NCBI GenBank assembly: GCA_036971715.1
Contig: JAVHJL010000002.1
Span: forward strand, 2,698,501 to 2,762,500
Length of the DNA: 64,000 nucleotides
From: Arthrobotrys musiformis
Taxonomy: Eukaryota > Ascomycota > Orbiliomycetes > Orbiliales > Orbiliaceae
Reading direction: 5' to 3'
The notes beneath the pieces are model-generated. The model did no database searches and had not been told where the DNA came from. It was given only the letters and a program-made list of their open reading frames with translations. The translations under genes and the position numbers were made by a program. Below, piece by piece: positions 12,432 through 23,648 of the stretch (position 1 is its first letter; each line of letters opens with the position of its first letter).

Positions 12432-15400
12432 ATGGCTTCTAGCTACAACCACATCTCCCAGCCGCAGTCTGCTCAGTATGATCCCGCCTATCATCACCAC
12501 CAGCGACAGCATCAGCATCAGCATCAGAATCAACAGTACGCTCCACCCCCGGCTCAACAGGGAGCTCCACCATCATCGCAACAGCAACCTCGCCATTACC
12601 AACCTCATCCTTACCCTCCGAAACAGAATAATGCTCCTCCTGGGACCTTTCAGCCGGGTACGAAAATTAGGGTCGGCTCTCATAACTGTGTGGTTGAGAG
12701 GTACCTTTCCGAAGGTTAGATTACACCGACCCGGTAACCTATCCGGATGTGCTAAATAACGGGCGAAATAGGTGGATTCGCCCATGTATACGTCGTTAAG
12801 ATCGATCAAATTGTCGAAGGGACGGATATTGCCGTCCTGAAGCGTGTCGCCGTCCCTGATAAGGAGGCATTAGCGAATATGCGCACGGAAGTCGATACCA
12901 TGGTAGATACTATATGCACAACCCGGGATCGTTTGGTTCTTTGGCCGCTAATAGGAGGTGTGTCTATTGACGGACTAGAAAAGGCTTAAAGGGCATAGGC
13001 ATATTGTGAAGTATATCGACTCTCACGCGTCGCATCTAAAAGCGGGTGGCTATGAGGTTTTTCTCTTGATGGAATACTGCGCAGGTCCGTAATGCTACTG
13101 CTACCACCACTATCATTAAACTACGATAGCGCAGGTCGATATACTAATTCATCTTAGGCGGCGGGTTAATTGACTTTATGAATACACGCTTGCAGCACCG
13201 GCTGACGGAGCCAGAAATTTTGAAGATCTTCAGCGACGCCGCTGAAGGTGTCGCTTGTATGCACTATCTCCAGCCGCCTCTGCTTCATCGGGATCTAAAG
13301 ATCGAAAATATCTTAATCACGCCGGAGCCACGGACATACAAGCTTTGTGACTTCGGTTCTTCCGCAGAACCACGGCCGGCGGGCCAGAATGTTTCCGAGT
13401 GCCGTCTCATCGAAGAGGATATTCAGAAGCACACGACACTGCAATACCGTTCCCCCGAAATGATTGACGTGTTCCGTGGCCAGCCGATCGATGAGAAGTC
13501 AGATATCTGGGCTTTGGGTGTCTTGTTATACAAATTATGCTACTATACGACACCGTTTGAGGACCAGGGCCAACTTGCTATCCTGAATGCTTCCTTCAAA
13601 TACCCACCGTATCCTCAGTTTTCATCGCAGGTCAAGGGCTTAATTGGTTTGTATCTTCATAAAAACCCTACGATGAGCTCGAGTTCCGGACGCTAAATCG
13701 ATGCTAGGCTCCATGCTTCAGGAGGACCCTCGAAAGCGACCTAATATCTACGATATTGTCTGCACCGTGTGTCGGTTGCGCGGCAAAAGCGTACCTATCA
13801 AGAATGTATGCATGTTCCTTCCAACCACATCCTCAGCAGGCATATGCTGACAGTATTGGGTAGATCTACGACAAACCCACCAACCGGAGTAATACGTCGC
13901 TCCCGACAGCCCAACCTCCGGCTACGACCTACCAACCTGCTTTGGTTAAAGAAGCACCCAGGCCTCCACCAAAAGATGAACTCCCCCAGATCCAGCAGAT
14001 GAGACGTGGTCGCCCACCAAGGCCAAACGCCGAACCTAATCAGCGGCCTAGCACCTCGACATCGCGTGGCCCCGGCCCTAAAATTACTAAGGACCCTTTC
14101 GCAGCACTCGACCCCTCGAACGTAGATGATGAACTCTCCGCAAGATTTCCTAGTGTAGAAAGCTTCTCGATCCTTCACGACCAAGGTGCAAGATTTGACT
14201 TTGGCGGATCGCCACCGGAGAGCCCTTCAATTAACAATGCTGAACCAAGCACGCTGAGTGAAAGGGTAATGAAAAAGCTGGCGGATCAAGCATTTGACGA
14301 AATGCCACCAATTGTGGCGACAAAATCGCAGCCGTTATTAACTGGATCGAACGACATGGCATCAAGTTTCGCCCCTCAAGAGGCCAGGAAGATAAGAACA
14401 GGGGCGACGGAAACAACTTCGAACAAACCCGCCATGGTCTCACAGGGAACAATGACTAGCCCTGCTTCGACCCCATCGCCACACCCTAGTCGGAATAGTG
14501 ACCGACTTCAATCAAGGTTCGGTGAGCAGCAGAGCGGAAGCATCTCTGCGACGCCGACATCGAACAGCGGATACATGAGGCCTCCCCTTGGAGAGCCTAG
14601 CAGATCCGTGTCAACATCGCCATATAGCCCTGCCAACCTCGCTAGGAGGTCGTTCGAGCCTCCTCGTCCGGTTTCTACGATCGGCTCGCGACCAGTCCCA
14701 ACCGGAAAGGCGCGGCCGAAAAGCACCCACATCGAATCTAATCTTGATTTTCTTCGGGATCTGGGTTCTTCCTCTCGGTCTAAACATGTCAATCCTTCTC
14801 AACCCCCCAAATTAGAAAACAATACCACAGGCCGATCCACCTCATCTGCCGTATCCGAGCACATTGAGTCCAGTGTTGACTTCTTAAGGATGCTTCAGCA
14901 AGAATCCGATGCTTCTAAAGGTGGCAAACCCGATAAGCGCCTCCCAACTGCGATGCCCTCGTCTAGTAAGCATAAAAAGACGCCATCTATCACGCTCGTC
15001 GGAACCAAAAACATGCTGGCAGGGCGGTTTGGTGAGGCTTTCAGGAGGTTTGAAGCTGGTCCAGACTCCAAGAAGAGCGGCAAAACGAGTCCGCATACAA
15101 GCGAATTTCCTTCGGATGATTATATTGAACAGCAGGACTTGCAAGTTAGCAGCTCCGAAATCCCGGCAGAGATCAGGAGGGAAATGGAGAAACGGCAACT
15201 TCAAGAGGAAGAACGTAGGGTGGAGGCGGCTGCAGCTGCTTATAAACAGTCAGTGGCGGAGAAAGGTGCAGGAGGAAGACCGCCGCGGCCTAGAGCTGGA
15301 TCTATACAGCGCAAGGTCCACGCTCTGCTCAACGAGGAAGAAAAGGCACCCGCTCCCCGTACGGCGGAAGGGTATGGCCGTTACACTGACGCCACAGCTC

Positions 15401-15858
15401 CAAAACCGCATGAGGCTCTTGAAAAAGAGCTGCAAGGCCTGTCAATGACCGAATCAATTCAACCTAGTACAGATTCTGAACTACCCTCCGTGAAATCTTT
15501 GGTTAACCGGTACGCTCGACCTGGGACGGAGTCACAATCGGGCCTGAACGCGGGGGCCCCGACAACTCAGGGAAATCCAGGAGTGCGACCAAGTGCTCCC
15601 CGACAACTCCCACCCCGCCCAGGCCCGAAACCTGACAAACTCAGGAAACTCCCGCCTTCCGAGCCGCGACCACAGATAGCCGCTGATTATGGATACGGGC
15701 TTGGGCTTACAAGATCTGAGGTCAACGAATCGCCAATACAGGATGCTTCTTCCTCCAGTCTCGGCGGACGGGATGACGAGCTCCTCGAGTTCAGAAAACG
15801 ATACCCAAGTCTCTCCGGAATGGAGTTCGAAGCTGCAAATTCTTATTCTAGAAGGTGA
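12432..15858 (+). CDS. ARK1: Ark1/Prk1-family actin-regulating protein kinase (NAK family)
   Basis: Ser/Thr kinase of the group that phosphorylates endocytic coat and actin-patch proteins. Six exons: 12432-12714, 12772-12902, 12979-13084, 13158-13646, 13708-13805 and 13864-15858 (1033 residues). A His/Gln/Pro-rich N-terminus precedes the kinase domain (about residues 78-345). The domain shows LSEGGFAHVYVVK (Gly loop), Lys118 in AVLKRV, HRDLKIEN (Asp218), DFG at 237-239 and YRSPEMID. All catalytic residues are present. The long tail is disordered and Pro/Ser-rich. It has a DPFAALD sequence of the adaptor-binding DPF type, several polyproline stretches and two copies of a HIES..DFLR motif. Fungi may have ARK1, PRK1 and AKL1 forms; the exact paralogue is not resolved. 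Confidence 0.92.
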
Positions 15859-18800
15859 TCGAAGATGCAACGGTACCAGGGTGTACCTTCGGAACGTCTT
15901 TTATCATATTACCCTCACGGTTCCTTATCTAGTTTTCGTTTCAGTGTTTTCGTCACCTTCCTATTTCTTTCTCATCTGTCTGCCACAGCCGATATCCATG
16001 AATTCTTTAGCCTTGAAGCCAGCCAGCCAGCTACATGCAAAAAAAAAACATAGAGCCTCCATATTGCGATTTGGATCTATAGTCACCTAACACCCCTCCC
16101 AAAAAAAATAGCGACCTTTGCTTCTGGAATTGTCCTTTGATATATATATTTTCCTTTTACCCTCTCCAAGACCCGCCTTGTTTAATTAGGAAAGCGCAAG
16201 CTTTTGAAAGTCAAGCGTCGAATAGAAGTTTCTCCTTTTCTCTATCCTTTCACTAGTTTGTCTTGTAGTTAGTAGCATGTTGGTGTATGTGTAGGTTTAA
16301 TCAATTGATGCCGCATGCGCATGCGCCAACCATCGAATCGATATCTTCAGCACCTGCTTCAGGACTTTCAACCTCCGACAATTTTTCGTTCCCCTGGTTA
16401 TATACGTTATCGTAGCTGCCAGAGTACGGATTACTCGCGCCTGACATGCCGCCACTGTTCCGAATAACGCCATCTCCACAGACCTTTTTGGCTAAAATAC
16501 CTGTTGCATCATACATCCGACGATATAGTAAGAGTGTGGGGAAGATCCGGGGAAATTCCTTACCCCGGTCAACAAGAAAGAAAAATACCACACGAACAAC
16601 ACCTAAGCGGGCTACTAGACAACTCATTGAGCTCTTTCGAGATAAGTCACTCGGAGTTCTAGTGTTAGCCTTATGCCTTAACTAAGCAACGACACATGCG
16701 CAATGCAAAAACGCTAAGGAGGCTGGGTCAGCCGGGGAAAATGTTTCATTACCCCATACTTTTTTTTAATTTTACCCCAGATTTTTTTTTTCTAGCCCTG
16801 TAAGTTATGTAGGTTGGTAGATCTGATGTATAAATATAAAGGGTGTGATTAAATATAACATTCCCGGGGTGGTAGGGGCCTATTGAATATAATTATAAGT
16901 GAAGGGAGGGGAAGGGTTTGATCCCATGGCGCATTTCGGATAGATGCCCTTTTTCTTCTCTCCGCACTCAGGATAGGCAGGAACGAATGACCTACGGTTT
17001 TTATTTGCGACATGCACGCGGGCAGGGGACATGCGGTCTATGGTCATTCCTGGTTGCGAGAATATTGCGGGGAAGAATGGGGTTGGTCAGGTACACTAAT
17101 GGCGAAGCAAGCTTCCCCAGCTAGTTCTAATCGTTTAGGTACAGCTGTGAGCTGCGAGGAGGAGGAAGAAGAGTTCTTTTTTGTTTGTTAGCTAATTTAG
17201 TCCCCTTTGAGCCTCACGAGCTCTTGGATTGTATTTTTCGTGGTCAGCTGAGTGGTTTTTTTTTTTGGGTGTCGTTTAAGATCCCGGATTGTCTCCGTTC
17301 GCGTGTGGACGAAGATATACTTCACTACGACTTTTGAAAAAGGAAATATGTGATTTTTTTATTGTTTAGGTAGATTAACGAAGAGCAAGTGCTCGCGTGA
17401 TGTGTTTCCCTTTAGCTAGTGGTTTTGTTATAACATTGTGATCTATTCTTTTTCAGAGCTTATACACCTGCCAAGGCTGGATAGGGTTAATACTTTTCTA
17501 TTAGAACTTACCTGAGGGCCACTAATACCAAAGCTTGTATTTCGATGGATTGATGTCGTATTCCTGGTAGATGCTGTTTAGGCAAACTTTTGGCCTGCAA
17601 GATGGTAATCACATGGTGGTGAGCTCGGAGCAGACTCGTATCGACCGGTTCGAGATCTTGTGAGTATAGCATCGTGAGGCTAAAACATTCCACGTATGTA
17701 CGCATGTTCTGTTTAAATTGTAAACTAAGGCTTTCGGGACACCTGTTGCAGGTTGCATAGGTGTGGATACGATCAGTGGAAAAAGGAAAGGTGGACGAGA
17801 GAAAAAGGGAAGAGGAAGAGTAGATTTCGAAAGGGAAAAGGGATCGATACGAATTGCATACCTCCCGTCATGCACCCCGGATTTTTGACTTTCTTTTTCT
17901 TCCCCAAAGGGTCGGGTTCAACGGTTTTTAGTGGGAAAAAAAAGGGTGTCGTCTTGAACACACGAAACCACACACCATTGCGAAGTTGATCTTAGGACAG
18001 AAAAAAAAGTAGAAAGAAAAGGAAAGGCCAAGAGGGAAGGGAAGGGGGAAGTGTGAAAAAGGAGACAGACGATCTGCTTTTGTGTGCAGGTGAGGCTGGG
18101 TTCACGAATGCATCGTATCGTGCTATGAACCAAAAGCTGGGCTTCGAAAAAAAAAAAAAAAAAAACTCGCATGAGGGATTTCCCGGCCGGATTGCTTTTG
18201 ACGACGCCTTTTTACTAGCTTTTTCTTCTTCTTTTTTTTTCTCTAGATTTTTCTTTACCTGCGCTCCGCACGTTTCCACACGAGCCGGATTACATGGACA
18301 TGACGGCTAGGCCGATGCATGCACCGTACATACGTGTGATTTGTGACAAAAGTCAAGGTCCATGTGCTTACAGACAGACGTACGTAGGTGGAAACCACAA
18401 CCTGCCAATCTGCAGGCAGTCCCCAAAAGGCTGGCCACGTATCAACACATTGCGGGGAAACTCCTCTCCCCAAAAATACCAAGAAAAAAAAAGAGACTTC
18501 CAAAAGGAAATTTTACAACAAGGAAAAGGGTGCCAACATTTTTTTGCTTTGAAACCTATGTGTAGATAGGTCACGGGGCCTTTCAGCTACAATTGTCTAG
18601 CTTCCATTGCGCACACCATCTTTTTTTTTTTTTTTTTTCGTTCTTGTTTTTCGTCTATTTAAGACGTCTGGAACGTGGTTGGAGGAAAAAGAAATATTTT
18701 TGATGGACGTCTGTAATGTACATGTATGTTCGATGCATGGCACATAATGAAAAAGAAAGAATTTTTTTCAATTGGGTCCGCTTGTCATCGAGCAGGTAGA

Positions 18801-19956
18801 CGAGCTCCAGGCATTTTTTTCTCTTCGTCCTTCTCTCTCCTCCTACTAGGAAACTCGGGTATCTGGGGTTTCATGAATCAAGGTTAGTCCCGTTTACCGA
18901 TGGGAAGGGTGCATTTTTATATTCCCCTCCCCCTAAAACTTGGTCTGTGGGTTCAAGATTTTTTTTAAAAAAAGAAGAGAAAAATGTAATTGAATTTCAG
19001 ATCCCATCGGTTGAAAAAAAAAATATCGCTAGTTAGCCTGGTTTTATGCACAGATAGTTTAAAACAAAAAAACTGAAGAACTCTTCTTGGGGAAAACGGC
19101 ACGCGGAACTGCACAGCCTGCAGCCGAACAGGAAAAAAAAGGATGGGCCACGAAATAATGGGATAGGATGGGATGGGACTAGACGAAGAGCTCTGGAACC
19201 AATGACAATAAGTAGTAGTATGTAGTATGTAGTAGCTATGGAATATGAAGAATAAACGCCTCAATGGTAGTAGTAGCAAATAGATCCAAAAACGTATCGC
19301 TTCTTATAGAAAATATGATTTTTTTTGTGTATGCTCGCAATGAAACGGGAGAAAGAAAGGAAGCTTAAGAAAGAAAAGCCAGACCGGTGTAGGTGATCCA
19401 TAACTTCAGTGAGCTCAATTGCAGCGTTGATGATTGAGTAACAAATATTAAGAAGGAACAGGATATCCGTTTAGAGAAATTGGGAAAGAAATGGGAATAA
19501 TTGAAGGAAAGTAAAGAAGCTCCCAAGTTCGCCTGAAATGTGGGTTTGATGCAAATGCTATACCGAAGAGCATACTCCTTGGAGCTCTGGAAAAGAAAAG
19601 AAAAAAAATAACAGAGGCATCTACCAATCCAGGCTCCTGCAAAATATGAAAGAAGAAAGAAAAAAGACATAAATGATTCCCCGCCGTAACTATGCATTGG
19701 TCGTAAAAAGATAATAATAATGTACACCAAACAAATATGATCAAATCGCATCGTGACGAGTTCCTGGAAAGCAAAAACCGATTAACTTTTTGGTATTGTG
19801 TGATTTTGGTAAAGAATATGCCCCGGGTAGCCGTAGCTGAATATGTAGTTATGTTGAATAGGTGCTGATGATCTGTACAAGGACGACATTAAATGTTGGT
19901 AAGGAGGAACTAGCGATGTCGTGATTCCAGCCAGGCCCGCTCGCCATTGTAGGCAT
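15859..19956. other. Long intergenic region, kinase gene to bZIP gene
   Basis: About 4.1 kb between convergent genes. The left few hundred bases are likely the kinase 3' UTR, and part of the right end may be bZIP 3' UTR. The middle is rich in A and T tracts, including 18 T at 18621-18638 and a 19-A run near 18149. One 108-codon minus-strand frame with an ATG (16301-16627) is discussed in the findings. Nothing else looks coding. Confidence 0.55.
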
Positions 19957-21338
19957 TTATCTCATGCTGCTGGTTGGGAAGCTAGTGAATGGATTTGGGA
20001 ACTGGAGCGGGCCCATCATGTAGGGGTCCGAGAAGAGGTCGACGGTCCACGACCCAGTGCTGTAGTATTGTTGGAGCATGCTCTCGCTGGCCGATCCATT
20101 CGGTTCCTTGTTGTTACCGGATGTCGACTGAGAGCCCTCCGCGGAAGCTAGCGCTGGGAGTTGTTGGCTTCGTTGGCCGCTTGTCATCGGAGTGTGCCCT
20201 GGCTGTCCTCGCTGGTTCATGGCGAATTCCGAGTTCGAGAGTCCACCTGGAACTTCATGACCTTCGATTGGGTGCTCGTCATCCTCTTCGCCTTCGTTTT
20301 CGTCGTACATTTCGGCGTCATATTCTTGGTCTATAAGAAATCGTTAATAAACAAGGAATGTCATGGGTTATTTATTCCAGGAGAATATCTTACCTAGCTT
20401 ATCCATATGGGCCTGGTATTGCTGGGGGTAGAGAGTCGCCAGGGATGCCAGGTCTGGGGCGTGTGAGAAACGCCTGGAACCAGCTATTGGAGGTGGTCTG
20501 GCAAGGAAGGTGTGGTTAGACCCTCCCACAGCAGGTGAGGGCTCAGATGTCACTGGGGACGTCATTTCTACGGAGACTGCCGGTGAGGTTACTTTTCTGG
20601 TTGGGGAACCGGCCATCGTAGTAGGTTTCTGAAAGAAAGAAGACTCGGATAGTCTCCGCATTTTCTTAAACCCACCGCTGCTACTAAGTTGTCCCATGTG
20701 CTGGTTATGGAACTGATGTTGCTGTGGTCGTCCCAGCAGTCTCTGGTGCAATGCTCTTTGCACATGTGGAGGATGTGGTGGAAGAGAAGGGACTGGGCCA
20801 GCGGGAACAGCATCATTGTCAGTAAAAGCCTTGAGTTCAGCATGGACATCGATGCGCTTTTCGAGAAGAATTCGTTCCAACAAGGAATTCTTGTAGCGCA
20901 ACATGAGAACCTCGTCCGCCGCACTACGAGATGATTGCTGAAGGGTCGCAAGGGTCTCCTCTTGTTGCTTGATGGTTGCCTCGAGGTGTTTGATGTATTC
21001 AGTCCGTCGTTCTCGGAAAGCTAGCACAAAGTCGCACTGGTTAGTCTTAACTTTGTGTTCAATAATAAAAAGTAAAATTATGGTGATGATCCCAGGGCCT
21101 TTCCAAAAGTTGTCGACAGCACAGTCATAGGGAAGGCCGAGGACATCTAATCGGGGTATGGAGCCTTACCAGCTTGAGCTGCTCGGTTTCTCATCTTCCT
21201 CTCTTCCTGCGTGGCATACACAGGCTTGCGCCCGCCTTTCCGCTTCTGAGCAGCGGCGGCATCTGGGACGGCGTTTCCTTCTGGGGAAGACATCGAGGAA
21301 GATGGAGAACCTGGGGATTCCTTGACAGCAGCTGCCAT
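19957..21338 (-). CDS. bZIP transcription factor (YAP-like basic region)
   Basis: DNA-binding regulator. Three exons, 21338-21170, 21020-20394 and 20330-19957, give 389 residues. Intron 1 splits the basic region. Joining it gives EERKMRNRAAQAAFRERR, with the invariant Asn and Arg of bZIP proteins (about residues 46-62). A zipper-like coiled coil follows: TEYIKHLEATIKQQEETL, then a conserved-looking LMLRYKNSLLERILLEKRIDVHAELKA stretch in two parts. The Met at 21338 is the first in-frame ATG. The C-terminal half is Ser/Pro/Gly-rich with an acidic patch EGEEDDEH. It resembles a filamentous-fungal bZIP group with GRKP before the basic region. I cannot name the orthologue or targets. Confidence 0.9.
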
Positions 21339-23237
21339 GTCTAACAGTGTAGTCGACGAAGATAAAAATCCTCCTCTTTTTACTGGGAACGGAGGCTGTT
21401 TGGTATTGAACAGAACCCTCAACCTCGTGAAACCACGGGGCCTACAGCCTCTGGCAGCGTTCACAGCAACAAACCGAAAGATAGCAGCGACCAGGAAGCC
21501 GCTGGATTGATCAGAATACACACGAGGTGCCTAAACAAAGAAGGAGGTATTAATTGTTAATAATTGGCGTCGAAGTCGTTGGGAGGCAAAGCAAGTTCGA
21601 GAATCCACTGTCTTCAAAACAAAAAAGGAAGAGCAGGGCACAGATGAATATAATAACTTTGTGTAAGATGAAGGCTGAAAGGGGAGAGGGAGCCCAACAT
21701 GGAGACAAATTTCAGGCGTGATACTGGGGGGTAAACGGCTTGCTTATTTGGGAATCCTTCTTTTCCATATTCGACTCATGTGGATTGCCATAGACCGGGT
21801 GCGAATGGTATGTATATATAGCCCAAGGTATAAAAGTACGCAAACCCTTCATGCAACATGTCCGTGAAGCGTTCGCGGAGACGCCATCTGAGGGATAGAA
21901 TGTCGACAAAATGTGATGAAGTCTTTCTTTTTCAAAAAGAAACAAAAGAATAGAAGTAATAACCAAGAAAGAACAACATAATCTCGGGTAGCAATCTGGG
22001 AAGGAGAGGAGATAAAAAAGTGTATATAAAAAGAAGAAATAAAAATAAAAATAAAAACCAGCGAGGCGGTCGAATAACAGGATCGAAAACGCAAGAACCA
22101 GCGCCGGCCCTAATAGCAAAGAATAGGGTGTATTCGCCGTGTATGCATGCATTCAAGAAAAGGAAAGCAAAGAGAGGAAAGAGGGGGAAGAGGAGAAGTT
22201 TTGTGTATGGATGTTAGACCGACATACCTTTTTTCTCTTCTGACCAAATTTGTGTATGGTGTTTTTATTTTATGTCAGATGAATACAATATCCTTATTGT
22301 ATTCGATGTTATTATTTTTTTTTATTTTATTTTATTCTCGAAGCCTTGTTGGAGATAGCTCGTCCAAGGCCTGGCCTAACTTAAATTTCCTGACTGGAAA
22401 AATTAATAGAGGTCCTTCCCACCAAAGACGAATGATAATGTATTTCCAGAGCAGAGTCCCCCGGAAAACAATGGCGACAAGCGATTTAGACGATTTCCCG
22501 CGCGGTTGATTTGAGATACAATGGATGCAGGTACCAGAAATCTAGGCTGGGGAGGCTCAAGAGCGATAGACGACGGGTCCACGCAAAAGATAGGCGAGGA
22601 TAGTAGCAGTAGGGTGGAAGAAAAAAAAATAAAAAATAGAATAAGAGAATTGTATAATCAAAGAGGACGATATGATAGCAGGTTCGAATCAGTTTTGGAG
22701 TGTAATGGAAACGGCGATGTGGGATAAAAAGCTGGGGAAGTGCGTGAAGATAAGGAAAGCCTGTTAGCAAACCATTTGTAATTAGCAGCTGGAAAAGGTA
22801 TGTTCGGAGCATGTACACGCCAGGTTTGAGTCCTGGAACTCGAAAAGGGTCAGTTCGTTCAGGAAGAAGTAATATATCCCAAAGTCACTTGCATTGGCAG
22901 CTTAGCTGGCAGCTGTGCTCGTGGTAAGGCCGCCTACTGGTTGAATGGAAATTTAATTGGCGAGACGAGTCGAGTGGGTGCCGGTGGATGTTAGTTAGTT
23001 CCCCTCCGGAGAGCAGCCCAACCCAGCCCAGCCAGCCAGCAGCCAGCCATGCCATGCCATGCCAGGTTATAGTGCAAGTGGTAGTCACTATGAGGGCATC
23101 CATCCCATCCACCCATCCCATGGCCGGTCGGTTGGCTTGGGCTGGCTGCTGGCAGGCTGGGCTTGGGCAAGTTCCCCGGCCCACTGTCAAGTCACTTTTT
23201 TTTTTTTTTCAATTTAGAAGAGCTCTCGATCGAGGGG

Positions 23238-23330
23238 GAGACACACAGACACACACATATAGACATACGTACTTATGTACATATGTACATATGTCCTTCA
23301 TACATAAATAAGTACATACAGCACAGGCAT
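23238..23330. repeat. ACAC then GTACATATGTAC-type simple-repeat array
   Basis: An (AC)n run passes into overlapping palindromic ACATATGTAC units (23276-23294), then TACATA units. Related units recur at other places in the window. Confidence 0.75.
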
Positions 23331-23623
23331 AGACAGGCACATATCGGAGTGTGCGCATACATACTTTACTTCACTTCACTTTACTTTCTTCGTACACATA
23401 CTTACTTTTTTGTTATGCTTGCTCGCTCGCTTTCTTGGAAGTTGGAAGGGGTGGTAGCATACGCAAGAGGCAAGAAAAATCTCGTCAAGTGATTTCTTTA
23501 TGCCACAAGGGACACCAGAGAGAGGAAACAGAAAAAAACAAAAAAAAAAAAAAAGGGTTAGAAGGATTTTTTGTTATATGTAGCTGGCTAATAATTCCCT
23601 TTCTCCCACCCATCCCAGGTGAC

Positions 23624-23648
23624 TTTTTTTTTTTTTTTTTTTTTTTTT
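23624..23648. repeat. T25 homopolymer
   Basis: Twenty-five consecutive T on the + strand. The length is prone to sequencing error. Confidence 0.85.

Noticed and set aside
21339..21521. N-terminal extension of the bZIP frame
   Set aside because: The open frame extends upstream but begins with GTG and contains no ATG before the Met at 21338.
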